Program-made: the position numbers and the translations under genes | The notes under the pieces: model-generated | What the model was told of the DNA's origin: nothing | The model's input: the letters and a program-made list of their open reading frames with translations, nothing else | Databases searched by the model: none | Source of the DNA: Rhizobium sp. Q54 | GTDB lineage: Bacteria; Pseudomonadota; Alphaproteobacteria; Reyranellales; Reyranellaceae | Direction: 5' to 3' | DNA length: 50,753 nt | NCBI GenBank assembly: GCA_945903635.1 | Contig: CAMDOT010000015.1 | Span: 1 to 50,753 of the forward strand | In this document: one piece after another, positions 49,847-50,753 of the stretch | How the letters are laid out: each line of letters starts with the position of its first letter | Numbering within the stretch: position 1 is the first letter of the stretch

Positions 49847-50644
49847 TCAGAGCCCCAGCACGTCCTTCATGCCGTAGAGGCCGGGCTTCTTGCCCTCCAG
49901 CCACTTGGCCGCCGTGACGGCGCCCAGGGCATAGCCCTCGCGGCTGAAGGAACGGTGGCTGAGTTCGAGGCGCTCGCCGGCCGCGGCGAAGAACACCGTG
50001 TGGACGCCCACCTCCTCGCCGCCGCGCAAGGTGGCGAAGCCGATCTCGCCGGTGGGCCGCGCGCCGGTGTGGCCATCGCGGCTCTTGCGCCAGACATCCT
50101 CGAGCTTGACCTTGCGCCCTGCCGCGGCCGACCGGCCGAGCGCCAGCGCCGTGCCGGACGGCGCATCGATCTTGTGGCGGTGGTGCATCTCCAGCACTTC
50201 GATGTCGTAGCTGGGATCGAGCAGCGACGCGGTCCTCTCGACCAGTGCCATCAGCACGTTGACGCCCAGCGCCATGTTGGCCGCCCACATGATGGGCACC
50301 TTCTTCGCCGCCTCGTGGATCAGCGCGGTCTGCGCCGGATCGAGGCCGGTCGTGCCGATCACCATGGCCACACCCATGTCGGCCGCGATCTTCGCGTGCG
50401 CCACAGTGGCTGCGGGCACGGTGAAGTCGATCACGACCTGGGCGGCGCCGATGGCGGCCGCACCGTCCGACACGATCTTCACGCCTTTCACGCCCACGCC
50501 CGCGACCTCGCCAGCATCGCGGCCGAGCGCGTTGCTGGACGGACCTTCCAGGGCGCCGGCCAGGGCGCAGCCTGGCGTGCCGGCGATCTGCCGGATCAGC
50601 ATCTGGCCCATGCGGCCGGCGGCGCCGGCAATGGCGATCTTCAT
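49847..50644 (-). CDS. dapB: 4-hydroxy-tetrahydrodipicolinate reductase
   Basis: 265 residues. Dinucleotide motif GAAGRMGQ, VIDFTVPAATVAHAKIAADMGVAMVIGTTGL, and the signature EMHHRHKIDAPSGTAL with the catalytic histidine and lysine. FATLRGGEEVGVHTVFFAAAGERLELSHRSFSREGYALGAVTAAKWL completes the C-terminal domain. It reduces the product of DapA on the lysine/diaminopimelate route; dapD is 8 kb away in the same window. AGAACAAG precedes the ATG. The extreme 3' end is duplicated at 48591-48622. Confidence 0.97.
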   Translation of the reverse strand: MKIAIAGAAGRMGQMLIRQIAGTPGCALAGALEGPSSNALGRDAGEVAGVGVKGVKIVSDGAAAIGAAQVVIDFTVPAATVAHAKIAADMGVAMVIGTTGLDPAQTALIHEAAKKVPIMWAANMALGVNVLMALVERTASLLDPSYDIEVLEMHHRHKIDAPSGTALALGRSAAAGRKVKLEDVWRKSRDGHTGARPTGEIGFATLRGGEEVGVHTVFFAAAGERLELSHRSFSREGYALGAVTAAKWLEGKKPGLYGMKDVLGL

Positions 50645-50723
50645 CTTGTTCTCCCGTGACTTGCTTGGCGTAGACTAATACCGATCGTCAGACGTGAATA
50701 CTCATGGGAGCACTCAGGGGAGC

Positions 50724-50741
50724 GCGCAACTCCAGTTGCGC
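50724..50741. repeat. small perfect hairpin upstream of dapB
   Basis: GCGCAACT (50724-50731) and AGTTGCGC (50734-50741) are exact inverted copies with two bases between. They are framed by CTCATG (50701-50706) and CATGAG (50748-50753). The window ends here, so the context is incomplete; nothing else is seen in 50645-50753. Confidence 0.6.
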
Positions 50742-50753
50742 TCATCGCATGAG

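Overview
The window is chromosomal DNA of a high-GC alphaproteobacterium. The order rpmH, rnpA, yidD, yidC, engB, argB, the nth/DUF2244 divergent pair, the many DUF3018, PhyH and LLM type genes, and the intergenic palindromes all point to that class. A Reyranella-like or Bradyrhizobium-like lineage is my impression only. No tRNA, rRNA, CRISPR array, prophage or complete insertion sequence was seen.

Layout. 20-8151: an MscS-type channel, an Ldh-family reductase, a glutathione transferase, a DUF985 cupin, an EamA transporter, a DUF1499 membrane protein and an orphan sensor kinase. 8366-13946: a complete five-gene peptide-type ABC importer in the order D, F, A, B, C. 14026-15945: a carboxymuconolactone decarboxylase-like protein and an LLM flavin oxidoreductase. 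15946-18411: an accessory patch with a cysteine-rich secreted protein behind a 12-G tract, a mazE gene followed by a mazF broken by a nonsense codon, a possible winged-helix remnant, and about 740 bases with no recognisable gene but a strong promoter at one end and a terminator-like hairpin at the other. 18412-21261: a TVP38/MerA-like pair and a second GST.

21403-28169 is the conserved core (rpmH-rnpA-yidD-yidC-engB, then argB and def), interrupted between engB and argB by a soxR/VOC pair and a 2-oxoglutarate oxygenase. 28477-33880 is one minus-strand operon: a DeoR/GlpR regulator, an iron/polyamine-type ABC importer and a GpdQ-like phosphodiesterase, which I read as uptake and hydrolysis of a glycerophosphodiester or a related phosphorylated compound. 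34059-37363 holds a globin and a GntR/PhyH/SAF-oxidoreductase module. 37405-39841 holds lemA, an HtpX-like protease and a GDPD whose putative export signal is encoded inside the protease gene.

39911-50644: dapD coupled to a TfdA-like dioxygenase, a Nudix hydrolase with a UMF1-type MFS transporter, a MarR-controlled VOC/DUF1428 pair, a HigBA-like toxin-antitoxin pair, nth/DUF2244, an MFS transporter flanked by a duplicated scrap of dapB, and dapB itself.

Five kinds of long inverted repeat occupy intergenic spaces, mostly at gene 3' ends; three of them occur twice. The most interesting items are the structured gene-free patch at 17.7-18.36 kb, the poly-G leader, the mazF nonsense mutation, the dapB 3'-end duplication around the MFS gene, and the GDPD signal nested in the htpX-like gene.
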